The notes: a model not told the origin generated them from the letters alone. Shown: positions 42,683 to 53,337, counted from the stretch's first letter. The stretch is DNA of 64,000 nt from Polytrichum commune (GCA_950295325.1 OX485806.1:48915169-48979168); one strand, 5' to 3'. A program made the numbers and translations.

Positions 42683-42731
42683 TGGCGACCATCGGGGGAT
42701 AGATCCCGAATCTCTTGCTCCGAAGGTAAGT
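42683..42731 (+). other. Inverted primer-site-like motif and splice-donor consensus (element 3)
   Basis: Read on the + strand, against the pol gene: the LTR ends GGGCTCACA at 42678, then TTAT, then TGGCGACCATCGGGGGAT (42683-42700), and further on AAG|GTAAGT (42723-42731). This is the layout of a 5' LTR, primer-binding site and leader, but it stands at the 3' end of pol and points the other way. TGGCGACCA matches tRNA-Arg as in element 2. Confidence 0.6.
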
Positions 42732-42737
42732 GCCGAC

Positions 42738-43830
42738 TCACGCTTTATACTCCTTACATCTACTCCCTGAAGTGCGGGTAGGAAAGAGTTCGCCGTTCAA
42801 AGTCTCCAATTGGAGTGAGTTGTTAGGAAAAACCGTTTGCACAAGGTAAGGCCCTAACCACACCGCATCAAATTTTGCAGGAAATTCAAGCTTCCTTGCG
42901 TCTTGTATCATTACCATCATTCCCGGTTGAAGTGCCCTTTTCTTATGTCTTTTATCGAAGATGATTTTTCTTCGATGTTGAATCGCCTCGATATGTTGAG
43001 CGGCCGTCCGTCTTCATTCGTCAAGCTCCTCCAAGTCGGTGAGCCTATTCTTCAAGGATTGTTTGTCGGTAAGTCTTGAACATATGGCCACCCTAAGTGA
43101 TTCTACCTCATATTCGATCGGAAGTGTGGCTTCCAAACCATACACCAATGAAAAAGGTGTAGCATGGGTAGTCACCTTGTAGGTTGTCCGGTATGCCCAT
43201 AGTGCCACTGTCAACTTGACGTCCCAATCTCGCTTCGAGTTTATAACTGTCTTGCGTAGAATGCTCACCAAAATTCCGTTGACAAGCTCTGTTTGACCAT
43301 TGGTCTGCGGATGGTAAGGTGTAGTTTTCCTATGATCTATTTGAAACCTACTAGTCATCTCGCAAATGAGATCATTCAGAAAATGTGTACCTCTATCACT
43401 AACTAGGATTTTAGGACATCCAAATCTAGTGATAATGTTCTCATACATGAAAGTAGCCGCGTGAGCGGCTGTATCCGTTTTGACTGCTTTGGCCTCTGCC
43501 CACTTTGTTAAATATTCCGTGGCCACTACGATGTAAACCATTCCCCTTGAGGAATGAGGATGAACCGGTCCCACATAATCTATTCTCCATTTTTCAAAAG
43601 GAACTAATGATAAAGAGACATGTAGTGGCATTTCCATCCTAAGATCATTTATGGCGTATCTTTGGCAAGCATCACACTTTTTCACATAATCGTGTGAGTC
43701 TTTAAACAACGTAGGCCAAAAATATTCGGTTCTAAGTATTTTTTGGCCGGTAAGTTACCCTGAGAAATGCCCGCCGCATGCGCTATCGTGGCATGCCAAT
43801 AAAATGGAGGGCACCTCCGTTGCGGATACA
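42738..43830 (-). pseudogene. Element 3 integrase (disrupted)
   Basis: Zinc domain: the His pair lies in CHDSACGGHFSG (end of the preceding frame, near 43760) and the Cys pair in KCDACQ (43709-43650). Catalytic core is in the 231-codon frame 43709-43014: Asp in WRIDYVGPVH, Asp in ILVSDRGTHFL, Glu in HPQTNGQTEL, so the D-D-E triad is complete. The C-terminal part continues after a stop near 43010 with MMVMIQDARK and KFDAVWLGPY, ending about 42738. A stop after HFSG (43755) and the one near 43010 break it. In the family this enzyme inserts the DNA copy in the nucleus. Confidence 0.8.
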
Positions 43831-44599
43831 CACCTTCTAAGTAGGCCGTCGGTTGCCCTCCTAAACAATCTCTGTCCCAACACCATGAAATGTCTACTAT
43901 TAACCCTCACTTTCCTTCTCTCTTCCTTGGACCACTCCTCGGGCAATATTTGGGTCGTCAAGAATTCCACGATGCCCACGTACCAATCCGGTCTTGAGGT
44001 AACCACAAAGAGATCATCATCCATTAGCCTATCGTCCACCGGGTTTTCTCCCATCTTTTTCGACAATCTAGACAAATGGTCGGCTTGCAAGTGCATGCGG
44101 CCCGGTTTATATTCCACCGTGTAATCGAATTCCTTTAATAGCAAAATCCACCTCGCTAATCTACCACTTAGCTCCGCCTTGTTCACCAAATATTTAATGG
44201 CCATGTGATCCACAAAGAAGACCATCGGGTTACACAAGAGGTAGTGTCGAAATTTTTTTACCGAGAACACCATTGCAGGCACTCCCTCTCGGTGGTCGAG
44301 TAATTTTGTTCGGCCGGTGTCAATTGCTTGCTAGCGTAAGCAATGGATTGATCATTTTCTTTCTCTCCCGTGGATTGACAAAGCGCGCTACCCACCGCCA
44401 CGTTGCTTGCGTCGCAAAAGACATGGAAGGGTTTACTCCAATCGGGTGGCCTCAAAATGGGATAAGTGCTCAATTTATCCCTCAATTCTTCGAAAGCCCT
44501 TTGGCATGCATCCGTCCATTCAAACTTGACATCCTTTTTTAGCAATTGTATAATAGGGACCACTATCTTTGAAAAATTGGAATGAGTTCCCGGTACCAC
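43755..44599 (-). pseudogene. Element 3 RNase H (frameshifted)
   Basis: Frame 44599-44258 covers the RT-RNase H connection and the first Asp (HVFCDASNVAVGSAL) and ends after NYSTTEREC, with the catalytic Glu. The protein continues in frame 44282-43755 with MVFSVKKFRHYL, VFFVDHMAIKYL (third acidic residue, Asp) and GRMHLQADHLSRL (fourth Asp). A one-base change near 44270 separates the frames. All four catalytic acids are present, in contrast to element 4. The later part of the second frame is the connection to integrase. Confidence 0.8.
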
Positions 44600-45204
44600 C
44601 CCACGTGCCCTAACAATTTAGAGATCCCTTTGAAATTGGTTGGAATCTCCAACTCGCTTATGGCCACAACCTTTTCCGGATCCGGTTCCCTTCCTTTTTC
44701 GCTAACCACATAGCCTAGCAAGACTCCCCTATTGACTCCTAAGAATGTCTTACCGGGATTCAAAGCTAGCCTCGTTTTTCTACACCTCACCAACGCCTCC
44801 CTAACGCAATGTAAGTACTCACTCACATTACTTTGAGTGCTAAAATCATCTACGAACACGGTCATGGATTTAAACAACAAGTCGTTGAAAATATACATAA
44901 CCAATCTCTGGAAAATAGCGGGGGCATTACATAGCCCAAATGGCATTACGACCCACACAAAAATCCCCCAAGGTGTGGTGAAAGCCGTTTTATGAATATC
45001 TTATAGGGCAATCGAAATTTGATTGTAGCCCACATACCCATCCATGAAAGTATATCTTGCGTGACCTCCCACCTCTTCAAGTAGCAACGTGATGAATGGT
45101 AAGGGAAAATGGTCTTTCTGTGTGCACGCGTTCAATTTCCTATAATCGACGCACACCCTTAGTTTCCGTTCTTCTTCTTCACCAACACCATTGGAGACAC
45201 CCAA
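44563..45204 (-). pseudogene. Element 3 reverse transcriptase (disrupted)
   Basis: RT motifs in order: VCVDYRKLNACTQKDHFPLP and FMDGYVGYNQI (45204-45001), stop TAA at about 45001, then VVMPFGLCNAPAIFQRL and the active site FVDD (about 44850) in frame 44958-44563. Phe replaces the usual Tyr before VDD, as in element 4. The start of RT (AELERLLNAGFIKPVE) is at the end of the protease frame, with a frameshift near 45190. A further shift near 44580 precedes the RNase H frame. The frames together give a complete but non-continuous RT. Confidence 0.8.
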
Positions 45205-47372
45205 TCCGTAATCTCCACCGGCTTAATAAATCCGGCGTTCAATAATCTCTCCAATTCCGCTTTAACCACCAATTGTAATTTCGGGTTCATCTTTCTTTCT
45301 TTTTGTCTAATTGGCTTTGCTCCTGGAATCAAAGGAATACGATGTTCCACCATCTCTCTAGGAATCCCCTTAAGTTCATCGTATGACCAAGCGAAGGTGT
45401 CGCTAAATTCATCTACCAACTCGCTATACTCCCTAACCTCGTTCTCCTCCAATTTCGACCCCATCTTCATTTGGCAGACCTTGCCATTTTTTAACTTCAC
45501 ATCCACATACCGCCAATCTTTCTCTGCCACATGGGTTTGCTCATCCTTGTTTCTATACCAATCCGCCGGCACATCGGGATAATCCTTGATGTCGTGACCA
45601 ACAACTATCCCCGTGGATGTAGTCCTAAAATGCAAAGGTTCTTCTAACTTAGAAGCCTTCAAGATAACATCTTCCTCTTGAGTCCCGTCCACACGCACTA
45701 GATTAACGTCTCCATTATCCACATCATCTACCCAAGGCGTCAAACCCCCTAAGATCCACTCCTCTTCGGTGAGCACCTCACATGGCTCCAACAACGAAAA
45801 ATCCCCGCCACTCATACTTCTCTCGTCGCTCAAACGTGGATGGTGAGATGTCACCAATATATCGAACTCCGACTCGGGATATTTCCTTAACCATTGTGCA
45901 TACTCCCCATTATCTCCATAATTGTAGAACCTAGGACCTAAACTTCCCGAACCCGAGCCCGTGATGGTGTTGTGACCTCCGGGATGAACAACTCCGACTA
46001 GAGCCTCCCCTCCTTCATCCTTGATTTTGTCAAGGTCCTCCTCTTCCAATGGTAGGTACAATTCATTTTTCATCCACCCTTCTAATGACCCAATTGACAC
46101 TTTGACTCGATTATCCGTAGGACCATAAGTAATGGATGGCTTCGCACCTCCCCAATCTACTATGGCATCGGCCATTCTCAACCAAGGTCTTCCCAACAAG
46201 ATGGGGAATGAGTCCTTGTTGGAATGCGTCTTAATCACATGAAAAGTAACTAAATACTCCTCTCCCCCGGTGATCATCCTACAATCCTTAATCATTCCCA
46301 AAGGTGTGGTTGAGCTTTGATTTGCCATGTTTATAATTAAGGGTGAAGGACCCGTAAGACCAAGACCCAATTTCTTCATAGTGTGTTCCGGCAAAATGTT
46401 CAAACTACTACCTCCATCCACTAGCACATTTGGAACCACCTTGTCTACTATGTTGACCCCTATCTCTATGGCCTTCACATCTCGACCTCCTTGTGATTGA
46501 ATTCTAGCGGCCACTCTAGTCTTCACTTTTTTAATTCTCTTATTGACGGGCATGCCATCCTTGAGAGTCTTCCGTGCGACGGGTGAAATTTCCAATAATT
46601 GTCCAAAGGTTATGTCCGCCTTGAGCGAACTAAGGTCGGCCCACAAACCATAACCACTTGACTTCTCCACTTTTGCATTGCCGACACCATCAAACTCATC
46701 CAAAGGAATGTCCGGTCCTTCCCATTCTCCCATATCACTACCGTCTAAATCATGAACGACGTTAGGCATCTTCCTATCATGGAGAATTACATTCTCTTTT
46801 TCCAACTCCTTAGTGACCCTCCTAGCCACCCTATCCATCTCATCTAATTTGGACATGTCAATGTTTTCGTCCGAAGAATACTCCTCTTGATCCTCCACTC
46901 CTACCTTTAATGGATCCTTCTCTCTCATAGCTCTAGTTGTGACCGCCAATGCCGGTGCTTTACGAATGACTTCATCATCTAGACTCCTCAATTTATAGGT
47001 GATGGCATTGGTGTGTGGAGGCCATTGACCTTGCTCCTCTCCAATCCCTATTGGGAGAGGAATCGTATCATCATAATGAGCATCCACCACACCATCCATA
47101 AATCTAACGTCTTGAGAATTAGACGGTCCCGGATCCGTGGGAGGGACTTGACGTGTATTGTCAACGTTTTGTAGACCTCGTTGCCTACCTTGAATTGGAA
47201 TGTAACCGTTTGTCGTTTGTAATCCTGCCGGCGGATGGAACGTTTGTCTTGCATTACCATGGTCATAGTACAAGTTCGGTGGCCTAAGATCGTTCAGTGG
47301 TCGACCTTGTGGTCTAGCTCCCCTCATGTTGTCTCGCGCTTGTTGTTGTGCATTGGCCACCGGGTAAGGCAC
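45159..47372 (-). CDS. Element 3 protease polyprotein segment (737 codons)
   Basis: The longest uninterrupted coding frame on this strand. Residues 1-20 finish the nucleocapsid; 80-300 are a polar linker with WEGPDIPLDEFDGVGNAK and LSSLKADITFGQLLEISP. The aspartic protease has VVPNVLVDGGSSLNIL with catalytic Asp 319 (DGG type) and FPILLGRPWLRM as the second block. A ~250-residue spacer, with SESEFDILVTSHHPR-like text shared with element 4, leads to the RT entry (EHRIPLIPGAKPIRQKERK) and AELERLLNAGFIKPVE. The frame ends at KKKNGN where a shift leads into the RT frame. No start codon role is implied; in the family this is read as part of a gag-pol fusion. The protease looks intact. Confidence 0.8.
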   Translation of the reverse strand: MPYPVANAQQQARDNMRGARPQGRPLNDLRPPNLYYDHGNARQTFHPPAGLQTTNGYIPIQGRQRGLQNVDNTRQVPPTDPGPSNSQDVRFMDGVVDAHYDDTIPLPIGIGEEQGQWPPHTNAITYKLRSLDDEVIRKAPALAVTTRAMREKDPLKVGVEDQEEYSSDENIDMSKLDEMDRVARRVTKELEKENVILHDRKMPNVVHDLDGSDMGEWEGPDIPLDEFDGVGNAKVEKSSGYGLWADLSSLKADITFGQLLEISPVARKTLKDGMPVNKRIKKVKTRVAARIQSQGGRDVKAIEIGVNIVDKVVPNVLVDGGSSLNILPEHTMKKLGLGLTGPSPLIINMANQSSTTPLGMIKDCRMITGGEEYLVTFHVIKTHSNKDSFPILLGRPWLRMADAIVDWGGAKPSITYGPTDNRVKVSIGSLEGWMKNELYLPLEEEDLDKIKDEGGEALVGVVHPGGHNTITGSGSGSLGPRFYNYGDNGEYAQWLRKYPESEFDILVTSHHPRLSDERSMSGGDFSLLEPCEVLTEEEWILGGLTPWVDDVDNGDVNLVRVDGTQEEDVILKASKLEEPLHFRTTSTGIVVGHDIKDYPDVPADWYRNKDEQTHVAEKDWRYVDVKLKNGKVCQMKMGSKLEENEVREYSELVDEFSDTFAWSYDELKGIPREMVEHRIPLIPGAKPIRQKERKMNPKLQLVVKAELERLLNAGFIKPVEITDWVSPMVLVKKKNGN

Positions 47373-48925
47373 ACTAATAACTTTGTCCGGTTGACGACAT
47401 TCGTCCGAAGGATGATTTCCACCATAATTACTACAACCATACCCTTGCCCTTCGGACTAACATTGACCTTGGGCATGCCACCTTCCACAAAATGGATGGA
47501 ACTCTTCTTCTCATTATCTTGACCAACTTGACCCCTAGGAGGAAGACCCCTATTGTTTCCTTGACCATATTGAGGTTGTGCTTGGACTCGTTGATTTTGT
47601 GGAGGTGGACCACTGTTTCTTTGTTGATCACGGTTTTGTCCACTTCTACAAAATTGACGAGTGTGGCCCGGTTGACCACATTGCACGCACCATAAACCCG
47701 ACAAATGTCTACCCGACTCAATTGGGGGAGGGGGTCCCGGTTGTTGACTTTTGATCATCAAAGACATTTGATCCGTGAGGCTTTATATTTGTTTGATCAT
47801 CGCCTCTTGAAATTCCAATTGACTAGTACCTAACCTTCTCTCCACTTCCTCAAGGTGAGGATCCGCTCTAGGGGCCGGTAATGCTAGAAGTGGCGCCGGT
47901 TCTCTAACCGCTAAAGGACGTGGACCAATTTCGACCATAGCATAAGGAACTTGACTCTCATACTTGACCGGTTCTCCCGTGATCACCCTAGGTCGAATGG
48001 GAATGAATTGAGGTATCAATTCATCTTCCCTTCTCCACAATCTCTCGTGATCTTTATCCAAATTCTTTATTTCTCTAGCCGCTCGCTTGGCATCCGCCAA
48101 TGTGTGAGGATTTCTCTCAAGAACTCCCCTAATTGTTCCCGACTTAAAGAATCCTTGAAGAAATAATTGCCTTAGTGTGTCATCACTTACCATGGTTCCC
48201 ACAAATCGTGTACACACTAAATCAAACCTCCTAATGTAGGTTGAAATTTCTTCTTCCCTACCTTGCTTGATCAAAGCCAATGCCCTCAACGTCATGCTTT
48301 GACCAACCTCCGGACGGAATTCATTCAAGAACTCCCTTTGTAATTGGTCCCATCCTCTAAAATGTCCCTCGGTATGATCCCTATACCACTCATAAGCCTC
48401 CCCCTCTAAAGTGGTGGAGAACCATACTAGTCAATACCCCGGATTAGTCACGAGTGAGCTAGCTAACATTTCCATGTATTTCTCCATATGCCTAGAAGGA
48501 TCCTCATCCTTAGTTCCATAAAACTTAAGGAGGTGGGAAGGCATGTCCACCGCTTGTAAGTTTTGTGGAACCACGATTGGTAAGCATCTTGGCTTAACCA
48601 ATGGATCAATGGATGGCATAGGAGGTATGGGTGGTGGATCCGTCCCTCGATCATGATCCATGGTAGCCAGTGCGCTCCCCTGTAGCCCCTTATTAACGTT
48701 TATTAGAACTTCTTCTCCAAGCATGCTATTTTTTTATGAAGTTTCACCACTCAACTTGGAAGGGATAACTTGTTCCTCAAGTTGAACCTCCAATTCTAAT
48801 GTATCTAACAATGATCTAGGCTCAACGTTCAAACAACTTTCTATTCTAACATCCACTTCTTCTAATCCTTCGCTAATTCTAGATGATGTCCTCCTACGTC
48901 TAGGTCTTTCTAATCCTAATGTCAA
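47324..48925 (-). pseudogene. Element 3 gag and nucleocapsid
   Basis: Starts about 48925 or ATG 48724. Frame 48724-48431 holds LPIVVPQNLQAVDMPSHLLK and FYGTKDEDPSRHMEKYMEML, the start of the gag core, then a TGA. Frame 48328-47783 continues the core: QSMTLRALALIKQGREEEIS, YIRRFDLVCTRFVG and LFLQGFFKSGTIRGVL. A TAA near 47785 is followed by frame 47767-47324 with the knuckle CVQCGQPGHTRQFC (C-x2-C-x4-H-x4-C) and a Gly/Gln/Asn-rich spacer. A frameshift near 47450 separates the second knuckle-like part. Gag would form the particle and bind element RNA; it is not functional here. Confidence 0.8.
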
Positions 48926-49771
48926 ACTTGGTTTTTGGGATCGAGTTTTACCTTACATTCCATAAATAATCGATCAACCCTTACTTGACCAAATACACTC
49001 CTCACCGACTTCCCTTTTTAATGTTATCACTTTTCTTGGTGCGACTTATAAATTATGGAGGTGGGGAAAAAGATCCTGCAAGCCCACTTAAGTGAAAAAT
49101 CCCAAACATGGGATAGGCATGTTCGTGTCAATTCTTAGTCAAGCCGGAGAATCACCTCCGTGCCATTCCTTGAATTGACACTAACCACAATACCGAGAGT
49201 GAGGGACTGACCTTTGTCATGCACCACATTAAGGACCGAGACATGACCCCCTTGTCCTCAACATGATGCTATGATTCGGGAATTACCCTCTACAACGGAT
49301 AACGACAAACACGAGTACGAAAATCCTTCCTTAATTAATTAGTCTTTTCACTTTGAAAAATGTGCTTACCTCAAGCAATTCGCTTCCTCCTATAAGTTAG
49401 CACTCGCACTCGACCGTGTTTGATACAACACAAAGTTGGATTTCTTAAAATTTAATTATCCCTCTAACTCTTAGTGAACTAATTCGAATCCTATTAGTGT
49501 GATCTTGTTATGCCGTCCCAAGAGAGTTTAGCATATACCTTAGCCGCGCTCCATCCATAAATGAATTTGCATAAATCAAATGCAATTCATTCCAATGAAA
49601 AAACAACTACACTACCCAATCAAAATTTAAACACGAAATACTCACCTTCCTCGAGCGCTCCTTCCATACTCGTGTCTAACTCCAAGTCCTCCTAATCGCC
49701 TTCCAAGTCTTCTAGTTGCCTCCAAGTCTTCCTTCTAGTTTCCGCTTCGCTCCCGGCGGACTTACCATTTA
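48926..49771 (-). other. Leader between 5' LTR and gag of element 3
   Basis: About 850 bases without coding. Immediately after the LTR end on the - strand come TAAA and TGGTAAGTCCGCCGGGAGCG (49767-49748), a possible primer site in the normal orientation, but I cannot match it to a tRNA beyond TGGTA. Confidence 0.4.
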
Positions 49772-50343
49772 TGTGAGGCCAAACCCCGCCACCCTTAAGT
49801 GTCCTAGTCCGGGTGATGGTTTTGAGAATCTCATGTCTTGTAATGACAATTAAATAAATACAAAATCCAACTTGGGTCTTCCGCCATGTAATTTATTAAT
49901 TCCCCTCTACTAGTCACATGCGTACTTCTTCTTACTCACTTTTGTGAGTGCAAGTGAAAGTGATTATCTCACTACCCTTACTCCAACCTCTTTTTATGGT
50001 TTTCATTCACTAGGTGATTCTCTTGAGTTTCCCACATCACTTGAGGCAACAACACCTCGCTAATGCTAGCATCATATGCGAGGACACCTTTAGCCATGCC
50101 TACCCTAGCCGACATTTCTCTTAAGATTCTAACTATAGAAGAACTTGGCCTTGTAGAATCCATAAGGTGATGACCAACCTAGCAACTTGGTACCAACTCC
50201 ACGTCGATGTCGACTCCCCGCTTGACGTCAACTTCACCCTTAATATCAACTTCACGCTTAACGCCACCTTGGTGACAACCTCAAAGTCACTGCACTAATC
50301 CCAGCTATCAACTAAACCCCTTCGTTAGTTTAACCCAACCCCC

Positions 50344-50705
50344 TTAATGTCACAGCTGCGGGTACACCCAGCTCCCTAATATCACAGCTGTGGATACACC
50401 CAACTCTCTACTATCACAGCTGTGGATACACCCAACTGCTGTGGGTACACCCAGCTCTCTAATATCACACCTGTGGATACACCCAACTGCTGTGGGTACA
50501 CCCAGCTCTCTAATATCACACCTGTGGATACACCCAACTCCTTAATATCACACCTGTGGATACACCTAGCTCCCTAATATCACACCTGTGGATACACCCA
50601 ACTCTCTACTATCACAGCTGTGGATACACCCAACTGTTGTGGATACACCCAGCTCCCTAATATCATAGCTGTGGATACACCCAACTCTCTACTATCACAG
50701 CTCTC
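50344..50705 (-). repeat. ~31-base minisatellite inside the LTR
   Basis: On the + strand, the unit is close to CTCTCTAATATCACACCTGT followed by GGATACACCCAA, with extra ~20-base partial units (CTGCTGTGGGTACACCCAG). About ten copies occur. It lies downstream of the TATA box in the direction of transcription. The truncated 3' LTR does not reach this part, so copy number between LTRs cannot be compared. Confidence 0.9.
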
Positions 50706-50927
50706 TACTCTCTACTATAACACAACGAGTTAAGCTCTAAATGCCTCAAACCAAATAGTACTCCTAACAAGTGTCAACTAACTTCAAGGCTAATTAGTCT
50801 TGGTTCTTTACCTTGAGACCTTGCACACACACGTGCTCATTTCTTGCTTCCCACACACCTACACTCATAACACGTGGGGTGCCAAGGATCACAAAGGAAA
50901 GAGAGAGAGGGAGAGGGGAGAGTGAGG

Positions 50928-50936
50928 ATTATATAG
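50928..50936 (-). promoter_or_regulatory. TATA box of element 3 LTR with downstream pyrimidine tract
   Basis: On the - strand CTATATAAT, followed 6-30 bases later by an uninterrupted C/T-rich tract (50922-50898), the style of plant core promoters. It drives toward gag-pol, which supports the conventional direction of the element. The same box is in the 3' LTR at 42226-42234. Confidence 0.5.
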
Positions 50937-50948
50937 TGAGGTGAAAAA

Positions 50949-51215
50949 GAGTAGGTGAGTACCCCCAAAGCTCAAGATAAACCTTTTGATCATTTCCTAC
51001 TTTGAAGGCTTTCATCCTATCATTTAAGTCTTCAAGGGAGTAGGTGAGCACCCCCAAGGCTCAAGATAAACCTTTTGATCCTTTCCTATTTTGTAGGCTT
51101 TCATCCTATCCTTTAAGCCTTCAAGGGAGTAGGTGAACACCCCCAAGGCTCAAGATAAATCTTTTGATCATTTCCTACTTTGTAGGCTCTCATCCTATAA
51201 TTTAAGCCTTCAACT
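50949..51215 (-). repeat. 89-base tandem repeat, three copies
   Basis: Units start at 50949, 51038 and 51127 (period 89), each with GAGTAGGTGAGYACCCCCAA, CAAGATAAACCTTTTGATC and TTCAAGG. The other LTR has two copies. Confidence 0.95.
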
Positions 51216-51465
51216 CTTAAACCAACAACATAGATCCTAATTCAAACATTTAATTCAAGGAGCCACCCTTGGTTCACCACATACTATGCTCACCTAACTC
51301 TTTCTTCACACCGCTAAATTTCTAATCAACCTAAGGTCTAAACATAACTGCACTCAAGCCTCACTCTTTTTATATTTTTGTGAATAATCATAAAACATCA
51401 AAACATAACTTCTAATAGTTTCATAGGGTTAAGAACACATGTGGGCACCATTTTGGGCTCACACC

Positions 51466-51909
51466 TTAGTTTTGTAAAACATTAGAGGGTTGGTTGGGTT
51501 GGAACCTTTGTATTGGCCTATCATAAAAAAAATATGGCATTGCCTTGCGGATATGGATTGTTGTAAGGATTATCTTCGGCCACCTACATCTATCAATTAT
51601 GTGATTTCCAATACAATTGGAACATGTATTTGAAGGATCTTGGTGGAGGAAAACTAAATTTTTTGGAGAGTGAACTAGCATCGTACGAGGTGCTAAGTTA
51701 GGTGGGATGATTATTGGCAACCCTCGAGATGCCATCATGACATCCATTTGGGTTGCCACGTGTGAAAGGCTAGTCGGTGGAATGCATAGCAAATTAATGG
51801 AACTTGGCTCTACATGTTTTGTTATTTCAACCCATATTTCATTACTAGGATTATTGGTTGGAGAATGAACTGGGCGATAGTTTAATTTACCATATTGGAT
51901 TGTGACCAT
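51466..51909 (-). pseudogene. gag-like fragment with zinc knuckle, next to element 3
   Basis: A 147-codon open frame, ATG at 51909, stop three bases outside the LTR of element 3. It contains CSNCIGNHIIDRC (C-x2-C-x3-H-x4-C), comparable to CSNCGANHPLDEC of element 4, in a Pro-rich setting (SRGLPIIIPPNLAPR before; DRPIQRFQPNQPSN after). The rest of a gag or pol gene is not found on either side. It is probably a remnant of an older element into which element 3 inserted. It could be a domesticated zinc-knuckle ORF, but nothing here argues for expression. Confidence 0.45.
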
Positions 51910-51914
51910 TCTAA

Positions 51915-52389
51915 AATCATGAATTTTTACCTTGTATTTGTTTACTTATATTGGTAATAACAAGCATGATTAACATCCTACAAAATTAATAATGAGGTAC
52001 AAAAACTAGTATCTTCAGGAGTTGGGAGGAACAAGGTTTGTAAAAAATCACCTTTACAACGAAACGTAATTCTACATCATTTCCATACATTTTTAATCGT
52101 GTAAACAAGATGCCTCTGCCTTTACCTAAACATGGTGCACAACTCAAGGATAGAACACTTCAAAACCTCATGTCGGTTTTGAAAGTAGCGGAATCATCCA
52201 TCCACCTTGGTTAATCCACAAATGGCTTGTAGCAAAACATGAGATTAAAATTTAATTCATAATTTTGTATAATTAATTACACATGATGGACCACAAAACA
52301 TATGATGGAGGGGATTCAAAACAACCTATGTGTGAAACCTATTGTTTTGAAATTATTGGATGTTAGGGCATCAGTGCAAACATTTCCAT
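51915..52389. other. Unassigned AT-rich sequence
   Basis: No gene recognised. 52270-52290 weakly resembles the outer end of the family-C tail. Confidence 0.3.
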
Positions 52390-53337
52390 TGTCGCGCACC
52401 TTTCCATGAGGAGTGCAAAAAACACCATGAGCACAAAAGGGACCCCGGAGAGTGACACCCGAGACTTATGGCGCCGTTGGTGAGAGGGTCCAAGTGATCC
52501 TAGTATGGATGAGGACCCCAGGCGTTGGGAACGCCTCCCACCCACGGAGATTAAGAGGCGCAAGGGAGGCCATCAACTATGAGTAGCTTATGGTGTGTGG
52601 ATTCAAGAATGTTCAAAAACTTTATAATTGGAGATGTGAACTAAGAGATATGGCACTTTGAGTGAGGCGTTGATCCGTGACAAACGCCCTGGTATAGCAG
52701 TTGCCTGGGAGTGGTTCCCGGGAATGCCAAGGTTTGAGCAGGCATAACTTCCTCAATACTTGCCCGAATGGGGCAAGTGAGGAGTTCATCGGCATTTACG
52801 TGAAACATACATGACAATGGAGTGGTCACATGTGAGTATCAAAGACTACACTAGAATTATGGTGTTTTGAAGCTACTAGGGGTTTTTAACCCCAATTCTT
52901 GGTAGAGAGACATAAGGTTTCGTGACTATGGGATAGGGGCCAAGCCAAAAGTCCTAGAGATTTATATGGATGAGGCAATATGGCCGCCAAATCCACCTGA
53001 GGCCAAACGGTACGGCCTCCACGGGCATTGGTCCAACATGGGGGTATGATTGCTTAGTATGGTGTGAGTTGTTGTAGTGTTTCTCCAGCAACACGATGAT
53101 CAACTAAAGATTGGACTTTCATGGATGAAAATCCACATCTTACCATTGGTTACCGATTAAGCAGTGATTCCTAAATGCAAGTGTAGGAGGGTCGGTCCCC
53201 CTCCTATGAATTAAGAGGTCAGAGGTATGGGGAGCTAACCATTGGCATGCCATAATGCAAAGGGTTAGCGCTCATGACCCTTGTTAGAATTGAAAGATGG
53301 CCAAGATTGTTGAGGGGTGCTAGTAACGGTTGCAACA
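52390..53337 (+). mobile_element. Solo LTR-R, complete, with target duplication
   Basis: Starts TGTCGCGCACC and ends GGTTGCAACA, 948 bases, the reference copy of the family in forward orientation. Flanks TCCAT (52385-52389) and CCCAT (53338-53342) form a 5-base target duplication with one change. It has the same internal blocks as 6033-7004. No coding. Confidence 0.8.

Larger units (their letters stand above)
42134..51463 (-). mobile_element. Gypsy element 3, full set of domains, decayed
   Basis: Runs right to left: 5' LTR (51463-49772), leader (49771-48926), gag, protease, RT, RNase H, integrase (48925-42738), inverted primer-like motif, then a 3' LTR (42678-42134) truncated at its 3' end. 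The LTR copies agree closely where both exist, so the insertion is not very old, yet pol carries at least three stops and five frameshifts. No target duplication can be tested because the left border is truncated. Same family as elements 1 and 4. Confidence 0.85.
49772..51463 (-). repeat. 5' LTR of element 3, complete (1.69 kb)
   Basis: On the - strand: starts TGTGAGCCC at 51463 and ends GGCCTCACA at 49772. The 3' end matches the end of the solo LTR-A at 23373. It contains a TATA box, a three-copy 89-base repeat and a minisatellite. Length agrees with the solo LTR (1.7 kb). Confidence 0.8.

Noticed and set aside
50344-50705. CRISPR-like array
   Set aside because: Repeats are contiguous, without unique spacers, and lie in a plant LTR; it is a minisatellite.
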